From positions 41,603-105,602 of the forward strand of contig JBKEHH010000011.1 in NCBI GenBank assembly GCA_046710535.1: 64,000 bases of DNA. The letters are read 5' to 3'. The notes under the pieces were generated by a model, which saw only the letters and a program-made list of their open reading frames with translations, searched no databases and had not been told where the DNA came from. The stretch's first letter is position 1; each line of letters starts with the position of its first letter. Position numbers and translations under genes: made by a program. This stretch comes from CAWVSB01 sp046710535 (lineage in GTDB: Bacteria > Pseudomonadota > Gammaproteobacteria > Pseudomonadales > CAWVSB01). Below, one piece after another: positions 33,719 to 42,881 of the stretch.

Positions 33719-34485
33719 TGCGGGCTTTGTCTCCAATGGCTGATGACAGCTTGGCATTAGTTCCGCATCACGTCGCTATCATTATGGATGGTAATAACCG
33801 CTGGGCGAAAGCCAAAGGTTTACGCGCGGTTGCATCGGGCCATCAAGCTGGCGTTGAGGCCATTCGAGGCGTGCTAGATGGCTGTTTAGATGCTGGGGTG
33901 AAGGTGCTAACGCTATTTGCCTTTAGCAGCGAAAATTGGCAGCGCCCTAGCAGCGAAGTTAAAGCCTTGATGAATTTATTCTCGCGCTATCTCTCCAAAG
34001 AAATTCCAGAATTAAATGTTAAGGGCACCCGAGTTAGATTTATCGGCAGGCGTGACCGCTTTTCAAAATCCTTGCAAAACCAAATGCAATTAGCAGAAGA
34101 GCTCACTGACACTAATACCGAAGGTACTTTGGTTATTGCTGCTGACTATGGTGGTCAGTGGGATATTACTCAGGCGATGGCTAAGTTATTTGCCGCTGTG
34201 AAACAGGGTGTTCTAGCGGAAAGTGAGATCAGTGAGGAGCAATTAGCGAACTATCTCTCTCTGGCCGATATTCCTTCGCCGGACTTGCTGATTCGCACTG
34301 GCGGCGAGCATCGCATAAGTAATTTTTTATTGTGGCAAACTGCTTATTCAGAACTATATTTTACTGACACTTATTGGCCAGATTTCTCCAAGCAAGAACT
34401 GCTGGCCGCACTGGGTGATTATGCTCAACGTGAGCGCCGTTTCGGTCGTACCTCTGAACAAATAGGAGCAAAGACTAGTGCTTAA
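33718..34485 (+). CDS. uppS: Isoprenyl (undecaprenyl) diphosphate synthase
   Basis: Cis-prenyltransferase that makes the C55 carrier for peptidoglycan and O-antigen. The signature HVAIIMDGNNRWAKAKGL holds the catalytic Asp, FAFSSENWQRP follows, and RTGGEHRISNFLLWQ closes the active site. The length of 255 residues is normal. The start overlaps the frr stop, and the end overlaps the cdsA GTG start by 8 bases, which suggests translational coupling. Confidence 0.96.
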   Translation: MRALSPMADDSLALVPHHVAIIMDGNNRWAKAKGLRAVASGHQAGVEAIRGVLDGCLDAGVKVLTLFAFSSENWQRPSSEVKALMNLFSRYLSKEIPELNVKGTRVRFIGRRDRFSKSLQNQMQLAEELTDTNTEGTLVIAADYGGQWDITQAMAKLFAAVKQGVLAESEISEEQLANYLSLADIPSPDLLIRTGGEHRISNFLLWQTAYSELYFTDTYWPDFSKQELLAALGDYAQRERRFGRTSEQIGAKTSA

Positions 34486-35299
34486 ATATAGAATAATAAC
34501 TGCACTGATTATGGCGATTTTATTTGTGGGGGTGTTGTTTCTGAAGCCCACACAAATGGTATTAATATTTAGTTTTGTTGTGGTTGTGGCCGCCTGGGAG
34601 TGGGCACAATTAGCAGATTTTGCAGGATTGCAAAAAGTTGCTTATGCAGTAGTTGTTGGTTTATTGCTAGTTGCTATGGGCGCTACGGTAAGTTTTGAAG
34701 CCGAAAACACCGAATGGCTGACACAAACTTTAGGCTCTGCGACAACTTTATGGGCTATTTTGTTATGCTGGGTAATTACCTATCCTGCTTCTGCAACTGT
34801 GTGGGGTAGCAAATGGGCTCGGTCGTTATTGGGTTTGATTATTCTTAGTGCAGTATGGCTAGCGATGGCCTTTTTGGGCTTTAGCGAACAAGGTCCGTTA
34901 TTAATCTTATATATTATTGCTGTGGTAGCTTTTACTGATATAGGCGCTTATTTTAGTGGCCTGACTTTTGGTAAACACAAATTTGCTCCTTATGTCAGCC
35001 CTAAAAAAACTTGGGAAGGTTTTTTTGGTGGCGTAATTGCGGCTGGCTTGATGTCCTATTTGGTGGCTACTTATTATGGTTTATTAAATATGAGTGTTGC
35101 TCAAGCCGTGGCTTTATCGGTAGTGTGCGCCGCGGCCTCCGCATTGGGTGATTTGGCTGTCAGTATGCTTAAGCGTCATGCCGGTGTTAAAGACAGTTCC
35201 AACTTACTGCCAGGACATGGTGGTTTTCTTGACCGGATTGACGGAACGTTAGCGGCGATGCCGATGTTTGCCTTTGGCTTGTTAATGGTTGCCAAATAA
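34478..35299 (+). CDS. cdsA: Phosphatidate cytidylyltransferase
   Basis: Integral membrane enzyme making CDP-diacylglycerol, the precursor of all phospholipids. It has many hydrophobic segments and the CTP-transferase signature near the C-terminus: KRHAGVKDSSNLLPGHGGFLD, split here after SSN, then RIDGTLAA. The length of 273 residues is normal. It starts at GTG within the uppS end and stops directly before dxr. Confidence 0.95.
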   Translation: MLKYRIITALIMAILFVGVLFLKPTQMVLIFSFVVVVAAWEWAQLADFAGLQKVAYAVVVGLLLVAMGATVSFEAENTEWLTQTLGSATTLWAILLCWVITYPASATVWGSKWARSLLGLIILSAVWLAMAFLGFSEQGPLLILYIIAVVAFTDIGAYFSGLTFGKHKFAPYVSPKKTWEGFFGGVIAAGLMSYLVATYYGLLNMSVAQAVALSVVCAAASALGDLAVSMLKRHAGVKDSSNLLPGHGGFLDRIDGTLAAMPMFAFGLLMVAK

Positions 35300-36487
35300 A
35301 TGAGCGCGATTGAGCAGATTACTGTTTTAGGTGCTACTGGCTCTGTTGGGCTTAATACATTAGATGTTATTGCTAGGCATCCAGATAAGTATGGTGTGTT
35401 TGCGCTTACCGCAAATAGTAAAGTTGATGAGTTGGCTGAGCTATGCGTGGTCTATAAACCTAAATATGCAGTGCTTGGGTCAGCTAACGCAGCACAACAA
35501 TTAAAAGATAAATTAAACTCATTGAATGTCGATACTGAAGTATTGTGCGGCGACGACGGCTTGTGCCAAGTGGCATCCCATCCACAAGTTGATTCAGTGA
35601 TGGCTGCCATTGTTGGGGCAGCTGGCTTAAACTCTACCTTAGCTGCTGCTAAAGCTGGCAAGAAAGTATTGTTAGCTAATAAAGAAGCCTTAGTAATGGC
35701 TGGCGATTTATTTATGCAGGCGATTGCTGCCAGCGGTGCAACTTTATTGCCGATTGACAGTGAACATAATGCTATCTTTCAGTGTCTACCTCAGACAGAG
35801 ACTAAAAGCTTGGCCGAAAAAGGGGTGGAGAGAATATTGCTAACTGCGTCAGGCGGGCCGTTTCGACAATTCACCGCGGAGCAAATGCGTGGCGTCAGTC
35901 CTGAGCAAGCATGTGCGCATCCGAACTGGAGCATGGGACGAAAAATCTCAGTTGATTCAGCGACTTTAATGAATAAAGGGCTTGAACTTATTGAGGCCTG
36001 TTGGCTGTTTGATACCGATCAGTCAGGCATTGATGTAGTGGTTCACCCGCAGAGTATTATCCATTCTATGGTGCGATATGTGGACGGTTCGGTGATAGCG
36101 CAAATGGGTAACCCCGATATGCGAACCCCTATAGCTTATGGGTTGGCATGGCCCGAGCGAATAGATGCTGGTGTTAAGCCACTAGATTTTATTCAAATTG
36201 GCAGCTTAGATTTTGAAGCCCCTGACGAGCAGCGTTTTCCCTGTTTGGTTTTGGCGAGAGAAGCATGGCAGCAGGGTGGCACCGCCAGTGCAGTGTTAAA
36301 CGCCGCTAATGAGATTGCAGTAGCTGCATTTTTAAATAAAATAATAGGCTTTACTGACATCGCCAGTATTATTGAGCAGGTATTAGCCAAGCAAAGTACA
36401 GTTAAAGCTACTACTATAGAAGTTGTGCAAGCAGCTGATGCTGAAGCACGACTAATTGCTAACCAAATTGTAGCTGAGATACACTAA
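35300..36487 (+). CDS. dxr: 1-deoxy-D-xylulose 5-phosphate reductoisomerase
   Basis: Second enzyme of the MEP isoprenoid pathway, converting DXP to MEP with NADPH. The NADPH-binding start is VLGATGSVGLNTLDV. The metal and substrate sites include LLPIDSEHNAIFQCL, LTASGGPFR and KGLELIEACWLF. The length of 395 residues is normal. It begins one base after the cdsA stop. It belongs with ispD and ispF later in the window. Confidence 0.97.
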   Translation: MSAIEQITVLGATGSVGLNTLDVIARHPDKYGVFALTANSKVDELAELCVVYKPKYAVLGSANAAQQLKDKLNSLNVDTEVLCGDDGLCQVASHPQVDSVMAAIVGAAGLNSTLAAAKAGKKVLLANKEALVMAGDLFMQAIAASGATLLPIDSEHNAIFQCLPQTETKSLAEKGVERILLTASGGPFRQFTAEQMRGVSPEQACAHPNWSMGRKISVDSATLMNKGLELIEACWLFDTDQSGIDVVVHPQSIIHSMVRYVDGSVIAQMGNPDMRTPIAYGLAWPERIDAGVKPLDFIQIGSLDFEAPDEQRFPCLVLAREAWQQGGTASAVLNAANEIAVAAFLNKIIGFTDIASIIEQVLAKQSTVKATTIEVVQAADAEARLIANQIVAEIH

Positions 36488-36493
36488 AACCTA

Positions 36494-37852
36494 ATGATGG
36501 AAACTCTAGAAACAGTTCTTATTGCGATTGTCACCTTTAGTATTTTGGTGGCATTCCATGAATACGGTCATTTCTGGGTGGCGCGTAAATGTGGCGTTAA
36601 GGTGTTACGTTTTTCTATCGGTTTCGGGCCGGTACTTTTCAGTCGAAAAGACAAATTAGGCACTGAATTTTCGCTCAGTGCGCTGCCACTTGGCGGCTAC
36701 GTAAAAATGTTAGACGAGCGCGAAGGTGAGGTTAATGAGGCTGAACGTCATATGGCGTTTAACAACAAAAAGCCGCTGCCGCGTATAGCGATTGTCTCAG
36801 CTGGACCAATTGCTAATTTTATCTTGGCATTTGTTGCTTACTGGTTGGTATTTGTATCTGGTGTGACTGGCGTAGTGCCAATTATCGGAGAGATAGCGCC
36901 AGGTTCTGCTGCTGAACGTGCTGGGCTGACGTCTGGACAAGAAATTATTTCAATTGAAAACGAGCACACCCCTACGTGGCGTGCAGTGAGTATGCAGTTG
37001 ATCTCTCGTTTAGGTGAGACTGGTGAGATCAACACTATCGTATTGGCGTCAGAATCTAAGTTTGAATACAGTACCAAGCTGATGATTAAAGACTGGCTGG
37101 TTGGCGAAGGTGACCCAGATATTTTGGGTAGCTTAGGGATTATCCCTTACCGGCCGGTGTTAGAGCCTGTTATTGAAGATGTATTACCTGCTAGTGCCGC
37201 CGATCAGGCTGGTTTTGTAGCGGGTGATAAATTATTGCAAGCTAATGATATAGAGCTAACGTCTTGGTCTGACTGGGTTGAGTATGTGCAGCCACGGGCC
37301 GGAGAGAGTATTGCTTTGTTGGTTGACCGCGATGGCGAGCTTAGTATTAGAGATATCACTCCAGCCCGACATGTTATCGATGATGGCTCTGCGGTTGGCC
37401 GAGTGGGTATGCGAGTTATGGTGCCTGATTTATCAGAGTCTATGATTCGCGAATTTAAATATTCACCAATAGATGCTGTTGGCGAAGCGGCCGCTGAAAC
37501 CTGGAAGATGTCGGTATTTACCCTGCAGTCAATTAAAAAGCTATTAGAAGGCCTGATTTCGCCAAAAAACTTGAGTGGACCTATTACCATTGCTAAAGTG
37601 GCGACCGCGTCTGCTAAAGCCGGTTTTGAGTCATATTTAAGTATTTTGGCTTTGCTTAGTATTAGCCTTGGTGTATTGAACTTACTGCCTATTCCAGTTT
37701 TGGATGGCGGTCATATTTTGTTTTATACCATTGAGTGGCTTAAGGGCAGTCCGGTACCGCAATGGGCTCAGAATATTGGTTATCAGTTGGGCTTAGTAAT
37801 GGTGGCCTGTTTGATGTTTTTTGCGTTGTATAACGATATTGGTCGTTTGTAG
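36494..37852 (+). CDS. rseP: Site-2 protease RseP (RIP metalloprotease)
   Basis: Inner-membrane zinc protease that cuts anti-sigma factor RseA to start the sigma-E envelope stress response. The zinc motif HEYGH is at about 22-26, with FSIGFGPVLFS beyond it. Two periplasmic PDZ domains (about 125-195 and 205-290) and the second metal motif LNLLPIPVLDGGH (about 394-406) are visible. The length of 452 residues is normal. It lies just before bamA, as usual. Confidence 0.96.
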   Translation: MMETLETVLIAIVTFSILVAFHEYGHFWVARKCGVKVLRFSIGFGPVLFSRKDKLGTEFSLSALPLGGYVKMLDEREGEVNEAERHMAFNNKKPLPRIAIVSAGPIANFILAFVAYWLVFVSGVTGVVPIIGEIAPGSAAERAGLTSGQEIISIENEHTPTWRAVSMQLISRLGETGEINTIVLASESKFEYSTKLMIKDWLVGEGDPDILGSLGIIPYRPVLEPVIEDVLPASAADQAGFVAGDKLLQANDIELTSWSDWVEYVQPRAGESIALLVDRDGELSIRDITPARHVIDDGSAVGRVGMRVMVPDLSESMIREFKYSPIDAVGEAAAETWKMSVFTLQSIKKLLEGLISPKNLSGPITIAKVATASAKAGFESYLSILALLSISLGVLNLLPIPVLDGGHILFYTIEWLKGSPVPQWAQNIGYQLGLVMVACLMFFALYNDIGRL

Positions 37853-37909
37853 ATAATAATAATTTTAGTTGGGTTTAATCCTTACGAGATATCTCTGGAA
37901 AATAATTTA

Positions 37910-40495
37910 ATGAAATGTGCGTTAAAATTAGTCGTATTTTTGCTTTCATTTGCAGTGTTATCCGCCCGTGCTGATAGTTTTATCATTGCCGATATTCGCA
38001 TAGAAGGTCTACAGCGCATTTCTTCCGGTAGTGTGTTTGCGGCGATGCCAATAAGTATTGGCCAAACTGTTGATCAAGGTTCTCTGCGCAACGCTGCGCG
38101 TTCGCTGTTTGCGACCGGTAATTTCGAAGATATTCAAATTGCTCGTGATGGCGATATCTTAGTGATGATACTGACTGAGCGTCCATCTATTAGCGAAATT
38201 AATATAGAAGGCAACAAAGCGATTGAGACCGAGGCTTTATTAGAGGGGTTGAAAGGTGCTGGTTTATCCGAAGGGCAGGTATTAAAGCGCGCTACCTTGG
38301 AAGGAATGCGGATGGAGCTTCAGCGCCAATACGTATCGCAAGGCAGATATGACGCAGGCATTGAAACCGAAGTTGTTGAGCAACCCAGAAACCGAGTTGC
38401 GGTAAGTATTACTGTTGATGAGGGTAATGTCGCCAAAATTAAGCATATTAATATCGTCGGTAATCAAGTGTATAACGACGATGTTTTGCGCGACTTGATG
38501 GAAGTTCAATCTACCGGCTGGTTGAGTTGGATTACTAGCGATGATAAATATTCACGAGAGAAATTGAAAGGAGACTTAGAAGCCGTTGAGTCCTTCTACC
38601 TTGACAGCGGTTATGCCCGCCTCAATATCGACTCTACCCAAGTGTCTATCACCCCAGATAAAAAAGCTGTTTATATAACTGTAAATTTGCTTGAAGGCGG
38701 TGTTTATACTATTACCGATGTCGAACTTTCTGGTGACTTAGTTGTGCCAGAAGAAGAGCTGATGAGGTTCGTTGTAATACAAGAAGGGCAGGCTTTTTCT
38801 CAGAGCGCATTGACGCAAACTGAAGACTACATCACTAAACGCTTGTCTAACGATGGTTATAGTTTTGCTAAAGTTTCTGCGCGGCCTGATATTTCCGATG
38901 AAGAAAATACGGTAGCGGTAAAATTCTTTATTGACCCCGGTAAGCGCACTTATGTTAATCGGATTACTTTTACTGGTAATGCCAATACCAGTGACGAAGT
39001 ACTGCGCCGTGAGTTACGTCAAATGGAAGGAGCGCCAGCGTCAAGTCTGAAAATTGATCAAGGTCAAATCCGCCTACAGCGTTTAGGCTTCTTTGCTTCC
39101 GCCAATGTAGAAACGATTCCGGTTGCTGGTGAGGATGATTTGATTGATGTTGCCTATACGGTAGAAGAACAGCCATCTGGAAGCATTAGTGCAAGTGTTG
39201 GTTTTGCACAGGAATCAGGTTTGATATTGGGTGCAAACTTGCAGCAAAATAACTTTTTGGGATCAGGTAAACAAGTTGGTATCGGCATAAACTCAAGCCG
39301 GTTCCAAGACAGCGCCAACTTTAGCTACGTTAATCCATATTACACTGACGATGGCGTAAGCCGCGGCTTTAGCGTGTTTGCGCGGGTAACCGATTATGAC
39401 GAAGCAAACGTTGCCTCGTATAGCACTAACGTAATTGGTACCAATATGAACTTTGGCTACCCGATTGCAGAAACTCAGCGCTTAGGTTTTACAATTGGCT
39501 TTCAGCATACGGAGATTGAAACCGGCAATAGCGTCGTACAAGAGATTGAAGGTAGTCCCAAACGAATTGACGGGGTGAGTCGTTATATTGAAACTCTAGC
39601 TATAATCAGTGGCGCAGATCAAGATGTATTGGGTACTGACGAGCTTGAGTCTTTATTTGCTGAAGTTGAGCCTGGGTTTATCGATGAAAATGGCGACACG
39701 TTCGATACCTTTACGGTATCTGGTAGTTGGATACAGTCTACTTTGAACCGTGGCCAGTTAGCGACCCGCGGTACAGCGCAAAGTTTGTCACTTGAATTGT
39801 CGATTCCCGGCAGTGACTTAGAATATTTTCGCGTAACCTATACTGGACAGATTTTTGTCCCGATTAGCCGATCTTTTACATTACGCTTTAGAGGAGAGAT
39901 TGGTTACGGTGAGGGTTATGGTGAAACTACTGAATTACCGTTTTTCCAAAATTTCTATGCCGGTGGGTTTGGTTCGGTTCGTGGTTTCGAGGCCAATACA
40001 CTTGGGCCGCGCAGTACACCGCCAGAAATCTATGAAGTTAGACAGATTCAAACCGGCGTTGATAGCAATGGCAGCCCGGTGTTCGAGCAAGGTAGTGGCG
40101 GTTTTGTCCGTTTTCCCGACAACTTCGCCTATATCTCTGACGGTAATGGTGGGTTGATTGCCAGCACAGGGTTTAATCAAAGAGACCCATTCGGTGGTAA
40201 TTTATTAGTTGAAGGTAGCATGGAGCTATTGTTCCCGTTACCATTTGTAAAAGATCAGCGTTCATTGCGTTCGGCGTTTTTTATTGATGTCGGTAATGTG
40301 TTCGATACTACTTGTGGTGATTTGCAGGTAGCTTGCTTTAATTTTGACGCGGGCGAACTCAGATATTCTGCCGGTATTGGTGTTACTTGGATTACTGGTT
40401 TTGGGCCGCTTAGCTTCAGTTTAGCTAAGCCGCTTAATGAGGGTGACTTTGATGAAACTGAAGTATTCCAGTTCTCATTAGGACAGTTTTTCTAA
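37910..40495 (+). CDS. bamA: Outer membrane protein assembly factor BamA
   Basis: Central Omp85 protein that inserts beta-barrels into the outer membrane. A signal peptide (MKCALKLVVFLLSFAVLS to ARA, then DSF) is followed by five POTRA domains (about 22-425) and a C-terminal 16-strand barrel (about 430-861). The conserved barrel loop motif is GSVRGFE, and the protein ends in Phe (QFSLGQFF), the usual BAM signal. The length of 861 residues is somewhat above E. coli (810), with extra loop sequence in the barrel. skp follows. Confidence 0.97.
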   Translation: MKCALKLVVFLLSFAVLSARADSFIIADIRIEGLQRISSGSVFAAMPISIGQTVDQGSLRNAARSLFATGNFEDIQIARDGDILVMILTERPSISEINIEGNKAIETEALLEGLKGAGLSEGQVLKRATLEGMRMELQRQYVSQGRYDAGIETEVVEQPRNRVAVSITVDEGNVAKIKHINIVGNQVYNDDVLRDLMEVQSTGWLSWITSDDKYSREKLKGDLEAVESFYLDSGYARLNIDSTQVSITPDKKAVYITVNLLEGGVYTITDVELSGDLVVPEEELMRFVVIQEGQAFSQSALTQTEDYITKRLSNDGYSFAKVSARPDISDEENTVAVKFFIDPGKRTYVNRITFTGNANTSDEVLRRELRQMEGAPASSLKIDQGQIRLQRLGFFASANVETIPVAGEDDLIDVAYTVEEQPSGSISASVGFAQESGLILGANLQQNNFLGSGKQVGIGINSSRFQDSANFSYVNPYYTDDGVSRGFSVFARVTDYDEANVASYSTNVIGTNMNFGYPIAETQRLGFTIGFQHTEIETGNSVVQEIEGSPKRIDGVSRYIETLAIISGADQDVLGTDELESLFAEVEPGFIDENGDTFDTFTVSGSWIQSTLNRGQLATRGTAQSLSLELSIPGSDLEYFRVTYTGQIFVPISRSFTLRFRGEIGYGEGYGETTELPFFQNFYAGGFGSVRGFEANTLGPRSTPPEIYEVRQIQTGVDSNGSPVFEQGSGGFVRFPDNFAYISDGNGGLIASTGFNQRDPFGGNLLVEGSMELLFPLPFVKDQRSLRSAFFIDVGNVFDTTCGDLQVACFNFDAGELRYSAGIGVTWITGFGPLSFSLAKPLNEGDFDETEVFQFSLGQFF

Positions 40496-40539
40496 AATAT
40501 ATTGTTAGTATTAATTATAATTTTTAATGGAGAAAATAA

Positions 40540-41052
40540 GTGGTTAAATTAATTAAAGGTCTTTCGTTGGTTGCAGCATTTGCGTTTAGTGGTCAAGTCT
40601 TCGGTCAAGGCAGCATTGCTATTGTTGATGCACAGCGGGCAATTTTAGAGACAGATGTAGCGAAAGAAAGATTACAAGCACTGCGTAAGGATGCCGACTA
40701 TGTTGCTAGTAAAAAGCAGCTAGAAGATATTCAAAAAGAGGGTGAAGCCTTAGTCAAAAAATTACAAAAAGACGCCGCTGTAATGTCTGCTGAGCAAAAA
40801 GCTGAGCAACAGAAAAAACTACAGGAAAAACAAGCTGACTTGCAACATATTGCAGGAAAACTACAAAAGGCTGAGCAAGAGCTAGCACGTGGTTTGATGG
40901 CTGAGTTGGGCGGTAAAGCTAAAGTAGTTATTTCAGATGTAATTAAAGCAGATGGCATTGGCTTATTGTTAGACTCTCAAACAGCAATTCATGCCGATGC
41001 GGGTTATGATATTACGGCTAAAGTGACTCAGCGTTTAAACGAGAATAAGTAA
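40540..41052 (+). CDS. skp: Periplasmic chaperone Skp/OmpH
   Basis: Trimeric jellyfish-shaped chaperone escorting outer-membrane proteins to BamA. A signal peptide (MVKLIKGLSLVAAFAFSGQ, cut near VFG) is followed by a core strand (SIAIVDAQRAI) and long coiled-coil arms rich in Lys, Gln and Glu (about 60-125). It has 170 residues. The start is GTG at 40540 with GGAG upstream. It lies in the standard bamA-skp-lpxD order. Confidence 0.94.
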   Translation: MVKLIKGLSLVAAFAFSGQVFGQGSIAIVDAQRAILETDVAKERLQALRKDADYVASKKQLEDIQKEGEALVKKLQKDAAVMSAEQKAEQQKKLQEKQADLQHIAGKLQKAEQELARGLMAELGGKAKVVISDVIKADGIGLLLDSQTAIHADAGYDITAKVTQRLNENK

Positions 41053-41073
41053 TTATCTGAAGGTCTGCCCTCT

Positions 41074-42102
41074 ATGCCCAAGTTTACGCTGTCAGAGTTA
41101 GCGGCAACGCTTGGTTGTGAAATTGAGGGCAATGGTGATACGGTTATAACTAGTCTTGGCACGGTAGAAAATGCCAAGGCTGGCCAAATTTGTTTTATTG
41201 CGAATAAGCAGTATGTTAAATATTTAGCGACTACTTCTGCCTGTGCTGCAATTGTCTCCCCTCAACTACTAGAGCAATGCAGGGTTCCCGCTTTAATTAC
41301 CAGCGATCCTTATGGTACTTATGCCAAATTGTCATTATTGTTTGACGATGCGCCTCAATTAATCAGCGGAATAAGCCCACAGGCAACGATTAGTGCCAGT
41401 GCAAGCGTTGATGAATCGGCATCAGTGGCTGCCAATGCGGTAATTGAGTCAGGCGCTGTGATTGGGCCAGGAGTTGTTATTAGTGCGGGTTGTTATATCG
41501 GTGAAAACTCTACCGTCGCCAGCAATAGCAAGTTATTTCCTAATGTTAGCGTTTATCACAATGTCAGAATAGGCAGTGACTGCTTGCTGCATAGTGGTGT
41601 GGTTGTTGGTGCAGACGGTTTTGGTTTTGCTCCTACCGCAAGTGGTTGGCAGCGTTTTGCCCAAGTTGGCTCAGTGGTAATTGGTGATCGCGTATCCATA
41701 GGTGCAAATACGACTGTCGATCGCGGCGCAATTGAAGATACAGTGATTGGTAACGATGTTATTATTGATAACCAAGTTCAAATCGGCCATAACGTCATTA
41801 TTGGTGATAAAACCGCTATCGCTGGCGCGAGTGCCATCGCCGGCAGTACAAAAATTGGTCAGCGCTGTGTTATTGCTGGTGGAGTTGGTATTGTTGGCCA
41901 TATTGAAATAGTCGATGAAGTGACAATAACCGCCAGAACATTAGTGACTAAAAGTATTACTGAAAAAGGCTCATACTCTTCCGGTACGCCAATGATGCCG
42001 ACTAGAGATTGGCGTAAAGCGGCTAGCGTGTTTAAACGGTTGCGATCGTTGCTGTCCAGAGTTGATGCCTTGGAAAAGAAAGACAAGAGAGAAAAGTCAT
42101 AA
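41074..42102 (+). CDS. lpxD: UDP-3-O-acylglucosamine N-acyltransferase
   Basis: Adds the second acyl chain in lipid A synthesis. The N-terminal uridine-binding region (about 1-100) precedes a left-handed beta-helix of hexapeptide repeats (about 105-290), including VVVGADGFGFAPTASGWQR and IQIGHNVIIGD-type units with the catalytic His region near NQVQIGHNVIIG. The length of 342 residues is normal. Its TAA is followed at once by the lpxA ATG, with no fabZ between. Confidence 0.96.
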   Translation: MPKFTLSELAATLGCEIEGNGDTVITSLGTVENAKAGQICFIANKQYVKYLATTSACAAIVSPQLLEQCRVPALITSDPYGTYAKLSLLFDDAPQLISGISPQATISASASVDESASVAANAVIESGAVIGPGVVISAGCYIGENSTVASNSKLFPNVSVYHNVRIGSDCLLHSGVVVGADGFGFAPTASGWQRFAQVGSVVIGDRVSIGANTTVDRGAIEDTVIGNDVIIDNQVQIGHNVIIGDKTAIAGASAIAGSTKIGQRCVIAGGVGIVGHIEIVDEVTITARTLVTKSITEKGSYSSGTPMMPTRDWRKAASVFKRLRSLLSRVDALEKKDKREKS

Positions 42103-42876
42103 ATGAGTATCCATCCTACCGCCATAATAGATCCCACCGCTTCCATTGATGATTCTGCAGAGATCGGCCCCTACAGCATAGTCGGAGCCCATGTGGTGAT
42201 TGGAGCGAATAGTGTTATTGGTCCTCATGTGGTTCTTAAAGGCCCCACAGTTATTGGCCGTAACAATAAAATTTTTCAGTTTTCGACTATTGGTGAAGAT
42301 ACACCTGATTTAAAATATAAAGGCGAAGCAACGCGCTTAGTGATTGGCGACAATAATGTCATTCGTGAGGGCGTTACAATTCATCGCGGCACTATCCAAG
42401 ATCGTAGTGAGACGACTATCGGGAATGATAATTTGATTATGGCCTATGTGCATATTGGTCATGACAGTGTTGTTGGTAGCAATATAATCTTAGTTAACAA
42501 TGTCGCACTTGCTGGCCATGTTGTGGTTGGTGATTGGGCTATTATTAGCGGTTACTCGCTGATTCATCAGTTTTGTGTGATTGGCAGCCATAGCTTTGTT
42601 GGTATGGGCAGCGGGGTAAAACATGATGTGGCAGCATATTGCACCGTAGTAGGTTTTCCCGCTGAGATCAAAGGCCTAAATAGTGAAGGTCTTAAGCGTC
42701 GTGGTTTTAGTAAAGAAGCGATGGCGAGTATAAAAAAAGCTTATCGGATTGTATTCCGTAGTGGTTTGCTGGTCGATGAAGCTGTAGAGCGCTTGGTGCC
42801 ACTGGTTGAAGAGTGCGAAGAAGTAAAACTATTTGCTGACTCGGTTATTAACTCTAAGCGCGGCTTGGTCCGCTAA
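42103..42876 (+). CDS. lpxA: Acyl-[acyl-carrier-protein]-UDP-N-acetylglucosamine O-acyltransferase
   Basis: First enzyme of lipid A synthesis. It begins MSIHPTAIIDPTASID, and hexapeptide repeats continue to about 190. The catalytic His is in NNVALAGHVVVGDWA, and the substrate region has IHQFCVIGSHSFVGMGS. The C-terminal helical part is usual. The length of 257 residues is normal. Its start abuts lpxD, whereas most relatives have fabZ in between. Confidence 0.97.
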   Translation: MSIHPTAIIDPTASIDDSAEIGPYSIVGAHVVIGANSVIGPHVVLKGPTVIGRNNKIFQFSTIGEDTPDLKYKGEATRLVIGDNNVIREGVTIHRGTIQDRSETTIGNDNLIMAYVHIGHDSVVGSNIILVNNVALAGHVVVGDWAIISGYSLIHQFCVIGSHSFVGMGSGVKHDVAAYCTVVGFPAEIKGLNSEGLKRRGFSKEAMASIKKAYRIVFRSGLLVDEAVERLVPLVEECEEVKLFADSVINSKRGLVR

Positions 42877-42881
42877 AGCGG

